In this document: in pieces, positions 1 through 12,370 of the stretch
Numbering within the stretch: the stretch's first letter is position 1
Layout of the letters: each line of letters opens with the position of its first letter
Assembly: GCA_023238725.1 (NCBI GenBank)
Contig: CM041551.1
Span: 2,260,104-2,324,103, forward strand
DNA: 64,000 bases
Source: Scortum barcoo
Lineage: Eukaryota; Chordata; Actinopteri; Centrarchiformes; Terapontidae
Direction of reading: 5' to 3'
Translations under genes and position numbers: made by a program
Notes under the pieces: generated by a model
Database searches by the model: none
The model's input: the letters and a program-made list of their open reading frames with translations, nothing else
Told to the model about the DNA's origin: nothing

Positions 1-218
1 TAACATCACTTATTTTAAAAACATTTCTTGTTGGAAGAACATTACAAAACATACAAACATGGTAAGAAAACAGGAAGTCTTCAACCAAGAGATCAACAAA
101 AATGGACATACACACCAATAGCAACAGTTATTGTATTGTGCAATCAAAAATAGTGATAAAGCCTTGTTGTCACATTTAGGCAAAGAAAGTCAGAGACTAA
201 GTATGGTTTTAGAGACCC

Positions 219-245
219 CCACACACACACACACACACACACACA
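219..245. repeat. (CA)n microsatellite
   Basis: An uninterrupted run of about 13 CA units follows a short C run. Simple sequence, no coding role visible. Confidence 0.95.
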
Positions 246-814
246 GTCATTTCAAAGGAATTTAGGAAACCCTGAAGGGAAAATCTAAGCTTCTCTAATC
301 TAATGTACAGCAAAGTATCATCTGCCCACCTATTGTGGCTCAAAGGTAAAAGATGTTTCCATTTAAGATGAATAATTCATCTTAACAATAAGGTGGTAAA
401 TGTGAGAAGTATTGGGCTGCAGAGGGACTCTGAGCAAGGCCAGGAAAGGAATGGAGCAAATATCAGTATTATATGCTTTTAAGTGTGTTGAAGATTTCAT
501 ACCAGAATGTACTGAACTTCAGGATGGACTGCAACTTGTGATTGAAGATCGCCACCAGCTATCTAGCAAGGTAGCAAGCAGCTAGCAAGGTAGAGGTAAA
601 ATAGAGGTAAAATTAGCAGCAGCTAGGGTCCTCCTTGTATTATAGAATGAATGTATTTCTGCCTGATTGGATGAAATCAAACCTGGTAATACCAACATTG
701 CTTCTTGTACCTTTGATAGAATCTTCACGCCTAAATTCAAAGGCGAAATGGACCTATTGTTGCCACATAGGAAAGATTTGATCATTTTTTAGTAGGAGGG
801 AGAATGAGGCCTCA
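246..814. other. Unannotated stretch with a small local duplication
   Basis: No gene or known repeat recognised. Around 557-613 a short imperfect tandem duplication is visible: the word CTAGCAAGGTAG occurs twice about 20 bases apart, followed by AGAGGTAAAAT repeated twice. Short reading frames here have no recognisable content. Confidence 0.5.
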
Positions 815-1490
815 GACAGGGTGGGGGCAGGCAACCCTCTACAGAAAACTCATCATACGAACGAGTGCAGTGCTACTGTGGGCATGATTGGCCTCGGAAG
901 TGCTGCTCGCAGTGTTGTTAAAAAACTCAGTATGGCTGTTTGCAGTCATTTCAGCCCGGCTTCACACTCGACATTGCATTCCCTTGGGTCCTCAGCAATA
1001 CACTCACCAAGTGTGAAGTTGATCAGATGAATGATTGTTGAGATATGCAAAAAGTCTGCTGCTACAGTGCCACCTATTGACCAAATAGCACTAAATTTGA
1101 TATGGTCACTGAGGCTTCATATCTTCATATATTTACCAAATGTACTTGCAGTAGCACAAAGTGTTCAAAAGATTTTACATTTTTTAAAAATGTTTGAACT
1201 TTGTAGCAGGATCGAGGAAAAAAGTGAAAATGGCAGAAAATTGATCTGGAGTTAATGGGTGTTGCCTATATGGATAGATTCATCTTGACCCACAGAATAC
1301 AGAAAACCAATTCTATTTCTAAGACTTTGAAAGTTACAGGCCAAATTGTACAATTGGTTGTTATAATGCCACCATCTGGCCAAATTGTTCCAAATTAGAT
1401 TCTGCACTCCTTTTGGTCCTCAGCAATACACCCAGAGTTGAGATAACTGAAGGACAGACAGAAAGATAGACAGAGACTCCTTCCATTTAT
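815..1490. repeat. Degenerate interspersed repeat with two internal units
   Basis: The word GGTCCTCAGCAATACAC occurs at about 987 and again at about 1414. It lies near phrases of the type 'TGCCACC...ttgaCCAAAT' (about 1069 and 1370). This pattern of 'gccacctantggccaaat ... cacc(a)aagt(t)tga' units resembles old tandem-unit repeats that are very common between genes in fish. The second unit ends near a (GACA/GATA)-like tract at 1453-1473. The superfamily is not recognised and no coding potential is seen. Confidence 0.5.
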
Positions 1491-2965
1491 AGTTAGTTTC
1501 TGAAGGGCAGGGGCAGTGGAGGCAGAGAACAGTTTATGAAATCCAACAGTAAATTCATCTGGGCCCCTCTGAGTCTCGCCGCTCTGTCATGACTTGATTG
1601 CCTTCTGTACTTTCGTGATGGAAATTGGATCACCCAGCCTCCACCCAATTCATCACCAGTATTGGAAAAGGTGATCCTGTCAAAAGGATTATCTCCATCC
1701 CATACATCTGGGGAACAATCTGAGGTGTGAAGTTTAGACTGAAAATAATGAAATGTCCTATTGACCTCTATGGGAGCTGAAACAACATCATAAGTTACTG
1801 ATTCGATGTTGAAACAACATCATAAGGGATGTTGGGGATCAGTCTGGACAGACACAGCTCGGGCCTAATGATCCAGCAGTCTCCAGCAGACTTTGACTTT
1901 TGACTTTTTGACTTTGACTTTGAAGCCAGGCATTCATTAAAAGGAGGTTGATCTCCATTATTTTTGGGGACAGACATGACCAGGCAAATTAATGTCAGCT
2001 GTTGGGGGGGCTGTCAGGAGATGTGGTGCTGTGGTATTCACAAGAATTTACACCTCTCTGTAAATAGTTCAAAGGCCAAGTAAGTTAAAATTGGTCTGAT
2101 AGATGTCAAGAACTCTAGCTGACCTGGATAATGCAAAAACATTAGAAGATGACCTGTGTGGTGTTGAACAAATTCAAATTGATCAACAATAATCGAACAA
2201 TGATTGAATTAATCTATCATCACCCCTTGTAGGTGCATAAAAAAAGGCTAAAACAAGCCTGAAGCCTGCACAGAACAACACCAAATCAGCCACAGAAACC
2301 AAAAACACACAACAAGAAAACAAAGCCCTTCTCTCCTCCTCTTAACCTTCAGGTCACGCAGTTAAATAATATACAAGTAAATGCTCTTCTCCAAGAAAAA
2401 GGATGCCTAATTACTGTGAAAATACCACTTTTGGAATTTAGATGAAGTTAATGAGCCCTTCAACAATCCACCTCAGTATTTATTATGAATAACTAAAACA
2501 GTCCTGCTCTGTTATTGAAAGATTTTGAAAAGATACAAATGGACACACTTACACATACCGTATGCATATATGCATATACGACACTCACACACATATACAC
2601 ACTCTCACAAACACCAGTATACATACATATCTACAGACCTCACTTAGACTTATTTATACTTATATACATATACATTTAAAATACAAGAAAAGCATCACAG
2701 GTATAAAAAGGATAAACTTATCTGGGGGAAGAATAGTGATTGATTCCCAGAGTAAAGTAATGTTTGATATGAATCAATAAGTATCATTAGATCTAAATAC
2801 AGTATAAAGGGCTTATCTGGGTGTAACTACCATGGTAGCACAATGGGTATACAATGCTATAAAACAGTTAACAATTGTCTTAACAATTTTTTTTCCTAGA
2901 AAAAAAATACCCCCTGGAGCAGCAGCAGGAATTTTGGAGGAAGAGTGTTATACTTACAGCTTAAC
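1491..2965. other. No gene seen; short direct repeats only
   Basis: The word TGAAACAACATCATAAG occurs at 1777-1793 and 1810-1826, 33 bases apart. A degenerate run of GACTTT words lies at about 1891-1922. Around 2540-2610 is CA/TA-rich low-complexity sequence with a 16-bp palindrome at 2561-2576. No exon or mobile element recognised. Confidence 0.5.
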
Positions 2966-2967
2966 AT

Positions 2968-2990
2968 TGATAAGATAAGATAAGATAATA
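2968..2990. repeat. (GATAA)n tract
   Basis: About four copies of GATAA/GATAAG. The same word ends a LINE-tail-like sequence at 43.7 kb, so this could be the tail of a very short 5'-truncated retroposon, but no body is recognisable beside it. Confidence 0.6.
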
Positions 2991-5185
2991 TATGTGTCTA
3001 TGTAAGCAGAAAACACCAGACTAATATATTATATGATTAAGTCATAACGGAACTTAGTTTTTCTGTATTAATATAGAGATGTAATAGAAACACATAGAAT
3101 GTGAAGCATGTCAGTGTAATGTAGACATGATATAGTGCATCAACATAACATAGTATGATATATGTATAAAATACAGCAATGTAAATATGGTAGTATAGTA
3201 ATATTTAAGCATATAAATAAACACAGCATAAGGCAGGGTTTTCTTGAGGGTTGTCCTTCCACAGCGGCCTCTGAGGGGGGCACAAGAGGATAACTGTAAT
3301 GGTGCAATTTTTAACAAGTGGATTTTTCAAGAAATAAAAACATGAAATGAAAATTTTTTTTTAAAAATTTTAAACGTAGATTGTAATTCATAAATAAATG
3401 TTTAGTTAATGTACTCCAGCTTCTCAATGTCAGCTTATCTTTACCACAAACTAGCTAGCCAAGCTAAAGGAGATGGTCCTGCACACATGCAAAGCTGCAC
3501 CATGGCTTCAGACAAACAGTGGAGAGATATTTGATCACTTTAGTCCTTTACTGCAGCGATCAGAGAGAGTGGACTGTTCCTCTGGTGGCATCTGCTGGAC
3601 AGCAGCTGATAATGCCTCTGGATGACATCACTGCCCATCTGCTCCTCCACAGGAATCAGTTCACGACACTGTTCCTGTAGTCTCTCAGCAAAGACAGTGT
3701 ACAAGGTAATCTTCGTTATGTGGCCTCACAATCACTGTGCAAGGACTCGGTTTACATTCTGCTTCTGCTTTTGTGTAGGAGGGAGAGGCAGACTGAGAGG
3801 AGGAGAGGGCAAGAGAGAGAGAGAGAGAGAAATTGTCCATATGAATGTAAATGAGTAACCAACATTTATATCTTCCTGGGTTGGCTGAGCCTGTGGTCCC
3901 CTGATATCTCCCTGTCTCCCTGTCATTCCACCTCCTCACATTATCTCCTATTCCCTTTCATTCCTTTTCACTTCCACTCACTCACTGTCTCCTCCCATCC
4001 TTCTCTTCCCCAGGCTTACACTGTCACCACCTCCTACTTCCAGTCCTTGGTTTCATTGTCCCAGTCCCTCCGTCTCTCCATTACGGCTGATTCATTGAAG
4101 TATAAGGAGCAACAGCTGCCTATTCATCTTTCCACTGACTGAAACATGAGGGGAGGCTGGAGGAGGAGGAGGAGGAGGGAGGAGAGAGTCAGGATTACTT
4201 CTCTCATCATGTCCAGCAACTATACTGCAAAGACATACAGCTGCTCCTGCTTGACAGTCAGCTCATCAGAAACGTAGACTTCAGACATACTTAAATAAAT
4301 CATGTCAAAAGATGCACGAGTCCTCTTCGCTCAAACACCTCTGAAAATAAAACAAAGCCAGCAACAAAAACAGGCCTGCAGCTCAAACATGGCCGACTGT
4401 GAGACAGATATTTTAGGATTAAGGCTGCTTATTTTCATGCAGGGAAAACCTCATTTGCACAAATAATGACTGCTTTCAAAGTATCGTGCCGACAAATTAG
4501 CAAGTATTATTACTGTTTTATCCAGGACACTCCCAAAATGTATTCATATACTATAATCATATCTGTGTGCTTACCAACTCAATAACAGCTGGTACGAAGG
4601 TGTCCCACTGTCACGAGGGAGGTTTTTGTGTTTGCGACAGGCTTCCTGCTACATATCGCTGCTCCCCAACAATCCCTCATCTACAAAACATCACAGCCAC
4701 AACATATTCAATTTAAGAGCAGTGTGTCAACCTTTTTTTTTATCCAGTCTTTAAAGCTGTTTTAATATTGCAGTCTTAATCTGATTCAGGCTTTGACTCA
4801 GCTGAAGCGTGTCTATATTCTGGAGTAGACCAGAGTCGTGAATTGTAAATAACTTCGCTAACAGCCCATAGAGACTGCCATTGTGCAGGGTCCTGATTAA
4901 AGACATCAGTGGATAATTATTTGGAGTCAGATGCAAATGTCTGATTAAATGTTAACAGCTTCCAGTGGCAGAACGCTCGAGAAAACTTTGTGTACACTGC
5001 TATCACTCATCCATTTGTGATGCCAAACATATTCTAGGAGTAACTTTGTGATTAAGTGGGATAATTATTTGGTATACCCACTTTCCATCAGACTGCCTCA
5101 CACATCAGGAGCATAAGTGTTTCCCAGAATACCTTTCAGCAGCCATTTACCATGATGTTTTATTGATGAAACATTTTCTGCTATT
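2991..5185. other. No gene seen; two purine-rich tracts
   Basis: The only clear features are a (GA)n run at about 3811-3831 and a GGA-rich tract at about 4155-4195. Short open frames occur but have no domain-like content. Both strands were read. Confidence 0.5.
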
Positions 5186-5830
5186 ACAGTTTTTTGTTTT
5201 TACATTTGTTAAGTCACATTTCTCTGTAGGAGTTTTCTTTTTCAAAACTCTTCAAAGTTTTCTTTAAGGACATGCAGCTTTGCGCAACACTTCATCTCAC
5301 ATTTAAAATGCACTAATACAACCAAAACACTTGATACACATCTCAGCATCACGTCATGGACCCGCTCACTGACATTTATTTAGTGTAAAGCAAGGACCCA
5401 TTACAACAACAATACATTTATCAAAAAATAAATAAACTTGCCCTGCCTCACATTATATGTCACAGAAATGAATCAGAAATGAACCAGACGAGACTGTAAA
5501 TAAACAGTGAAATGCCACATTGTCCTGTATAATCATGGTCTCGATTCTGCTGTTCTTTCAGGGTCATATGCTTTTTTTTCCCCAAAAATTCTTTAATTAG
5601 TTGGACAGGTTAGTATGTAAATGTATGCAAAATCTACACAGAGACTAGTTTATGAAATTAGGAAAATGTGGTTATTGAATGCAATCTGTATAAAAGAACT
5701 TAAAATTGCTCATCAGTTTAGTCACAGTGACTTCAGTTCTGTTGATTGTGTGAAGAGTTTTGAAAACTCTTCATATAGGGAACTTATTTAGAGAAATGTG
5801 ACTTAGCAATTGTAAAAAAAAAAGTGATGA
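5186..5830. mobile_element. Non-autonomous inverted-repeat element (MITE-like)
   Basis: The segment at about 5186-5252 recurs in inverted orientation at about 5752-5825. Both arms share the block AAGTCACATTTCTCT and end in a CAAAACTCTTC-type motif. The left terminus reads TACAGTTTTTTG, compatible with insertion at a TA dinucleotide as in the Tc1/mariner group. The right terminus has degenerated into an A run. The roughly 500-bp interior has no coding potential, so this looks like a deletion derivative. Inside the right arm is a 21-bp palindrome (5752-5772). A similar terminus occurs at 43.87 kb. The superfamily is an inference. Confidence 0.6.
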
Positions 5831-6676
5831 CATGTCTTCTCCTTTTGCCCAGAAAACAAAGAATACAAACCGACCTAAAAACTTCATAGTGTGTGTAGTA
5901 TACATTAAAGAATCCTAAGCACGGCTCAGCCTGAATCATTCCTTAAACATGAACAGTATAAAGAAATATTTATGTTGACACATATACTGTATGTGTGAGA
6001 AGCATATGAGGATGTGATTTGTCACTGATGAAAAATAATTTGATTTGAACATTGCATAACAGAAGAGTCTCATTAAAATGTCGTGGAGGCACATTTAATT
6101 GATTTTATTGACAGTTAAATATTATTATGTTCTAATTAAAGAAAATTGTGATCTAACAGCAGTGAGGTGAAGAAGGCCCTGGATGTGACGATTGTGGAGG
6201 TTTGTTGGGTTTAATTACAACAGTGACATTAATTTGGCTGCAGTTAAAGCAGACAGATTCCAGTCTAGTTACCTTTAAATTGACACTATCGTCTGTAAAT
6301 TCTGCTCTGGGCTGGTGATGCAAAGCACAGTGGAGGGTAATTAAAATGCATTCTCTCTCCCTTATTAGAGAGTCGGTTCTCCAGAGATGTTGTGGAGCCA
6401 TCAAGGGGCACCTGGGGATAGTGCTAAACCAAAAACTGACAAAAGATGTGGGCTTTAAAGTAAAAAACTTTTGATTTATTTTTAAGGGTTTAAAAAGTTC
6501 AAAGGAAAAAACCCAGTTTAATTTTAGTCCAGATCATAAAATAATAAAAATATGCTATTTTGTGGCTTATTTCTGCAGTACACTTTTTACCTTTATGCAT
6601 TGCCGATTAGAAATGTTAAATGTACAATCATGGGTAACATATATGAAATTATTATTTTTTTTTATTATTATTATGC
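5831..6676. other. No gene; homeobox-site-rich AT block
   Basis: The part from about 6075 to 6400 contains repeated TTAATT/TAATTA/ATTAA words plus ATGCAAAG and ATGCAT words, a composition often seen in vertebrate conserved non-coding enhancers. No coding frame is convincing. Whether it is conserved cannot be judged from one sequence. An (ATT)-rich run ends the block at about 6650-6675. Confidence 0.3.
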
Positions 6677-6837
6677 TACCACGTAACAGCTCTCTGTGAC
6701 TGACTAGCTTCCAGTCCAGGGTGTACCCTGCCTCTCGCCCAAGATAGCTAAGATAGGCTCCAGCACCCCCTGTGACCCTGTGTGTGTCAGGATAAAGCGG
6801 GAATAGAAAATGGATGGGTGGATATTACCACGTAACA
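6677..6837 (+). mobile_element. Short retroposed fragment with 12-bp target-site duplications
   Basis: A segment at 6689-6825 is bracketed by two identical copies of TACCACGTAACA (6677-6688 and 6826-6837), a convincing target-site duplication. The insert contains the familiar fish repeat wording 'ccagggtgtaccctgcctct' and 'gataggctccagcacccc'. It ends in the tail AAAATGGATGGGTGGAT, a GGAT-type short repeat. This fits a 5'-truncated LINE or SINE retroposed by target-primed reverse transcription. The perfect duplications suggest a moderately young insertion, while the body shows several changes from what I remember of the consensus. Confidence 0.8.
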
Positions 6838-8636
6838 TATATAAAACACATTATTGCAGTCCTATAACACATTACATTTTTACAGTATTATTACATTATT
6901 ATGGTGTTTTGTAGTTTCTGAATCCATATTTATTCCCTTCAATGATTGACACTTGTTTTCCACTTCAGGGCAGTGAAACACCAGCACATTATCACCCTTT
7001 AGAGTTTCACAGTAGGAGAGGCTATTTTTGGTGCCCTTGCTCCCAGAAGGAAAAGTCCCATTGATTTTTCCCTGAGACAGTGATTTACATTTGGAGCTCT
7101 TCTATGGCTTGGATTGTGTACAACTCTCTCGATTAAAACATCAGTACAAAACATTAACAAATGTATTAGGAAATCAGATTCTTTGATTAAAAAGTCAAGT
7201 AGAGTTTGAGGTACAAGCTTCCGCGCCTGAGATATTGGGGTAAATGGGTAAAACAAGATTTCTCAGTTAATAAATTCAGACATTGTTCTGAATTGTTCAT
7301 GTTAGCTAATTTCTTTTTGGGAATGACAATTATTTTGTTTTGTTCTGTCCAGTCACTAGAAAGGGATGTATCTTCCACACCAACATCATTTTCATTCAGC
7401 ACAGAAATTTGCAGTAGCTGTTGGAGCGGTTTGCAAAAAATTTGTTCATATTGATTAAAAAAATGTCTCTCCAACAGGGAAATGAAAAGAATTAATTTTG
7501 CAGAACAAATCGGAGACTGGTGGTGATTCAGAGACCTGGAACCAGGCTAGCACACAACGGATTTATCAGAACGTTTTTGCTCGAAGCAGCCGTCTGCTGC
7601 TGCAGCTAAATTAGGCTGATGAGAGCAGAGTTTACAGGCTGACAATGAACAACAAACAAACCACTAACAGGGTAACAATATTCCTCTAAAAAGAAGTGAG
7701 ATGTGCAAACTGGGCCGTTGTGTCACACCGTCATCACCCAACCAATCACTACTCACAGACTGAGCATGAGCATGAGCATCGTGCCTGATGGATTCTGAGA
7801 GGTCTGTTAACTCATTCCTGTTTGCTGGATATGTTGACTGTCCATGGCAAAATCACCCTCAGGCCACCTGGATCCTGACAGGTTGTCTGCAAGTGATTCG
7901 ATCCATAATTATGAAAAAAAATATTCATTAGTACAGCTTTAAATCAATTAAGCGATGAAATCAAATTAAAAGTAGATGACACTTGCAACAGTTCAGTGAC
8001 AAATTATAGAAGAAACCTGAGTAAGTTAATAGACCGAAAGTAGATGCCTCTGTGTGGTTCACAAAATTTCACTGTTGAGTTGATGAGTATGAAAATGTGA
8101 CTCGTATGCCTTGGCCATCCCTGTCTCCAAATCTCAACCCAACAGACGACCTAATACATTTTATATGTGTGTCCAACTTCCCTGTATGTATCTCATTTGT
8201 ATAGTCCTAGACCTGTATGATCACAAAAAATTAATAAAATGGTAAAAGAAATGTAAAAAATTAACCCAAGAGTCATTGAGAATACGCCTGGAGTATCATG
8301 AATCCCTGCCCAAAAAAGAAAGCATCCCCTGAAAGATGGCACACAAACCCATGAACACGAAACTGGAGAGAGAGAAAAAAAGGCAGAGTGAAACCACTTG
8401 TTATCCTGTTGGAGTGGGAGTGATGAAATCATCTGCACTGTGCCCAGTGTTACACCTTACCTCACCACTAGAGGACAGTGTGGTCCTTCTCCCCAACTGT
8501 CATGCTGCAGTTTTTTTTCTCACCATTTTTGAAGTATTGAAAAGGCTTGCTGTATGCTCTCTGTAACATTATGTGGTTCTATCTATCTCCCTCTCTCACA
8601 GCAGTGCGCAGTCTTGTATTTACATAAGAAGGAGGA
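6838..8636. other. No recognisable feature
   Basis: AT-rich sequence with short shadow frames only. A small GAGCAT triplication lies at about 7767-7780. No transposon termini or known protein motifs seen on either strand. Confidence 0.5.
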
Positions 8637-8664
8637 GTGTGTGTGTGTGTGTGTGTGTGAGTGT
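8637..8664. repeat. (GT)n microsatellite
   Basis: About 12 GT units with one GA interruption. Unusually GC-rich sequence follows (about 8670-8850), but it shows no recognisable exon. Confidence 0.95.
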
Positions 8665-8917
8665 GACTAGTGGCGGTATTGGTTTGCCTCAACTGTGGCG
8701 GCCAGCGGCGGGAAGGCACGGCATCTGCTGCAATGAACAAAACATCTTCTAGCACCACCAGCTTTGCCTCTCTCCTCCCTTTGCTCTCTCGTCTGTATTT
8801 GCCTTGTTCTCTCTCAAATCCTGCATCGCTGTGAAGGTGACACAATCAACAGGCTTTCCCCTGATAGCAGCTTTAAAAGGCTCATACCAACATTTTACAC
8901 TGACACTTTGAATAGCT

Positions 8918-9345
8918 GACTACTAATACTGCCTCTGTTACTACAATTGATGCCACTACTACTACTACCACTAGTATCACTTTCTAAGTGACTGCTGGTA
9001 ATACCTCTTAAATTACTACTACTTTTACTATTACTTTAGCCCTGCTGCCTCTCACACTGTCACTATGACTGGTATTACTACCACAACTGCCACAGCTACT
9101 CCTACTACTTATACTTCTACTGCTAATGGTATGAGTGCTCATAATACTATTACTACAACTACTGCAGTGACTCCTACATCTACCACTTTTATGACCATTA
9201 GTATGACTTCTAATACTACTACTACTGTAACTATCACTATTTTAAAGATTGGTAGAGCTGCTGCTGCTAATACAAATAACTACTGTTAGTACGACTGCTG
9301 ATGCTACTACTAAAACTACTACTGCTACTTACTGTCACTAGAGTC
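8918..9345 (+). repeat. Long degenerate trinucleotide (ACT/TAC) tract
   Basis: Over about 430 bases the plus strand is dominated by ACT, ACC and ACA triplets with scattered interruptions. The open frame at 9065-9289 is made almost wholly of Thr, Ser, Ala and Ile as a direct consequence. It has no signal peptide or domain and is best read as decayed simple-sequence DNA rather than a gene. Confidence 0.8.
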
Positions 9346-9490
9346 TCTGTCACTCTATGAAAAGATTACTTTATGGCCAGCATGAACAGGGTAATAGATT
9401 ACACTGAACAGTAACTCTTTTTGATATTTATACAGGCATATGAGGGTTGTATTGATGCATACTTGAAAAACTCCAAACCAACCTTTTAAA

Positions 9491-9606
9491 GCAGAAGTAT
9501 TTGCAGCAGTGGTACTACTAATAATAATTACAGCGACAGTACCAGTAGCAGTAGTAGTTACATATGTTGTACTTATAGAACTAATAGTCACATAAGCAGT
9601 ACTCTT
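9491..9606 (-). repeat. Trinucleotide tract of opposite strand composition
   Basis: Here the plus strand is rich in AGT, GTA and CAG triplets, the complement of the tract at 8918-9345. The two tracts lie about 145 bases apart in inverted orientation, with ordinary sequence between them, and could pair imperfectly as an extended hairpin. Confidence 0.65.
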
Positions 9607-11222
9607 CTACACCTCAGTGTGGGTGAATAAATGATCTGGACTCTGGATCCACTTTGAGTTGTTTTAGTTCAACATTCCCTTTTTGTGTTTCCACAGACGG
9701 CGTGATACAGTCGGGTGTCTGCAGAGCTGCTGGTAGATGTATGTTCTGTTGTTACATACAACTTCCGCCTCTATCAGGACCACTGCTATTGTACCAGCAA
9801 CTGGGAGGACCTTGCTCTGAAAAGAACCATATGAACAAACAGAGTCTTTGAAAGAGCTGCACTTCATGAAGTACACAAACACAGCAGAGAAAGCAGAGAC
9901 ACACACTATTCATCCACACTGTAGTCATTTCTGTTGGTTCCAGGTAAGGGCTGTAAAGCCATGGCACAACACATGGGCATTCACTGTCTTTTCAGTTCTT
10001 CCTGTTACCCAGGACAGTCAGATCCTTAATGACCGGCAGAGCAGCAGTCAGGAGTGCAGTCAGCTCTGCTGCTGAACAACTGTATAACACGAGTGCTGTG
10101 AAAATTACAGTTTGAGACACATTCTACTGATTTAATTAAGATCTCAGGTGTAGTTTGCCTTTTGAAATGGCAAGTTGAACAGATGCAAATAACATAACAT
10201 GTAAATAACATAACATACAAATAACAAACATGTACAGACTGTCTATGGGAAGACACAGTTTGCATAGTTAATTGCAGAGGGGTTACCTCATGATGCTGAT
10301 AAATCAGCAGTTTAAAAGGCAAACTGCTGGTGCAGATGGACTGATAAGAAATGTGAAGCTGAATTTCTTTTTTAACATAGCTGCTAGTGACCTCAGAATG
10401 ATAACTTACAGCACCGCACTGCTACCTCTGCCTTGGCAATCAGTGGGAAACCTTTGCTTTCCAGTTAATAGCAGAGGGACAGGACAGATTAGGAAATTAC
10501 ATCGAACAAGAGATCTAAACCAGACTGAAAACCAAAATGCCCGCCCACACCTTTACAAATGCTTTTGTCTTCCTCTGGCTGCAGTATGAAGTATTCACTG
10601 GGTCCATATTGTGCTGACAGTAGCAGAGAGCATTGATGTTGGAGGACAAAAGAGAGAAAAGAAAAGATTGTCACGTTACACACCTACATCACTTTGGATT
10701 CAAAATAAACAACAAACACATTTCAAAATGTAGTTTTCCTGCATAATTTCTGTCTAATACTTAGCCTTCATTGGATTTATCAGACTTACCAAAAATAATA
10801 TTTCTTTAATTGAGTTATCCTGAGTCCCACAGTATCTCAGCATGCAGACTCTTTCTGCACAAGTGAGACAAAACTTGGAGAAGATTTTTTTTTTAATGGA
10901 GAGTGCTCTGTGATCCCAGAGCAGCTGCACAGACAGTGTGTTGTACACTGCCCTGATCACTAAATATTAGGCCCCTAAATAACAAAACATCTCTTTTATC
11001 ACATGTATTTGTATTAGGCTCGCTAGCTTCAAAATTAGCTGTGTGTAGAGCCGATCATAGCCGAAAGTCTTCTAATTTGAGTGACCAAATAATATGCAGA
11101 TACACATGACCCAGGGTAAACTGAGGTCAGAGGCTAATGTAACAAAATTCTAAATTTCCATTTTCGCAGTGCATGCATTAAAAAAAGAGATAACCAAGAA
11201 AGCTCAGCAAGAGGATGCATTA
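9607..11222. other. No recognisable feature apart from a small tandem repeat
   Basis: A (AAATAACATAACATG)-like unit is repeated about three times at about 10183-10235. Short open frames around 9654-10075 and 10272-10589 on both strands contain nothing recognisable and overlap each other, as expected of non-coding sequence. Confidence 0.5.
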
Positions 11223-11275
11223 TTCCAGAGGTTTCAGTCTCTCCAAGTACAATGGAGAGACTGAAACCTCTGGAA
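11223..11275. repeat. Perfect inverted repeat / hairpin, 23-bp arms, 7-base loop
   Basis: Bases 11223-11245 are exactly reverse-complementary to 11253-11275, with loop AGTACAA between them. The first flanking base on each side does not pair. A perfect stem of this length is unlikely to survive by chance in ageing neutral DNA. It is shorter than a typical microRNA precursor stem and shows no mismatched bulges, so microRNA identity is not claimed. Confidence 0.9.
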
Positions 11276-11967
11276 AATTAACATGGATTTATGAAAAAAA
11301 AGGCTTTTATCACAAAATATGTTGACGAATGAATGAATACACCTTTAATACACACCAGCCAGGTTGATTGAAAAGCTATTTTACTCCACTCAGAGATGAG
11401 CGACACACAGAGAGCTCAGGTGACACTCAAAACAAAGACTCTAAAATACATAAAATGTCTATACAATTGGATTAGGAAAGAAAAGGTACAAATACAAAAA
11501 GACACACTGTAACACACTTTTCACAAAATATAAGTAATATAAAATAAATAAATACACATCTCCCTCTGTGGACTGGAACACAGCTGGAAATGATATTTTC
11601 ATACAATGTTAAAACAATGTGACAATATGAAAGGGGCTGCTCGTAGTGATGAACCATCAGAGAACCTGGATCTGCAGTTCCCCTCGGCTTTATGGAGCTT
11701 TACAGTGACAGTTCACTCTCTCATAGCATTGTTTGCAGTAGCAGGCAGCTGTTTTCAGAGAAAACGCTGTAAAAAAGCCACTGTACACAACCTGTTCAGC
11801 ACCGAGCAGCACAGAGAAACAGTTAGAGACTAGCTGCTAAACACAGTGGAGCACTTAGCAGCTAAAGAGCCAGATATTTCCCTCGGGAGGTGGTGGTGGA
11901 GACCAAAAATGTAGCATTTATCAGGTGACACAAACATACCTCCAGATGAAATGCCAATGTTGCTCCA
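11276..11967. other. No recognisable feature
   Basis: AT-rich sequence up to the TA target of the next transposon. No coding frame or repeat recognised. Confidence 0.5.
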
Positions 11968-12370
11968 TACAGTGCATCCAGAAAGTATTCACAACGCTTC
12001 ACTTTTTCCACATTTTGTTATGTTACAGCCTTATTCCAAAATGGATTAAATTCATTTTCTTCCTCAAAATTCTACACACAACACCACATAATGACAACAT
12101 GAAAAAAGTCTTTTTTGAGATTAGATTTTTGCAAATGTATTAAAAATAAAAAACTAAGAAATCACAAGTATTCACAGCCTTTGCCATGAAGCTCAAAATT
12201 GAGCTCAGGTGCATCCTGTTTCCACTGATCATCCTTGAGATGTTTCTTCAGCTTAATTGGAGTCCACCTATGTCGTAAATTCAGTTGATTGGACTTTTTT
12301 TGGAAAGACACCCATCTGTCTATATAAGGTCCCACAGTTGACAGTGTACATGTCAGAGCACAAACCAAGC

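Noticed and set aside
9065..9289. Thr-rich open frame, mucin-like in appearance
   Set aside because: Direct translation of a degenerate ACT-triplet tract; no signal peptide, no flanking coding sequence.
11223..11275. MicroRNA precursor
   Set aside because: The stem is perfect and short, with a 7-base loop and no extended flanking pairing; there is no evidence for processing.
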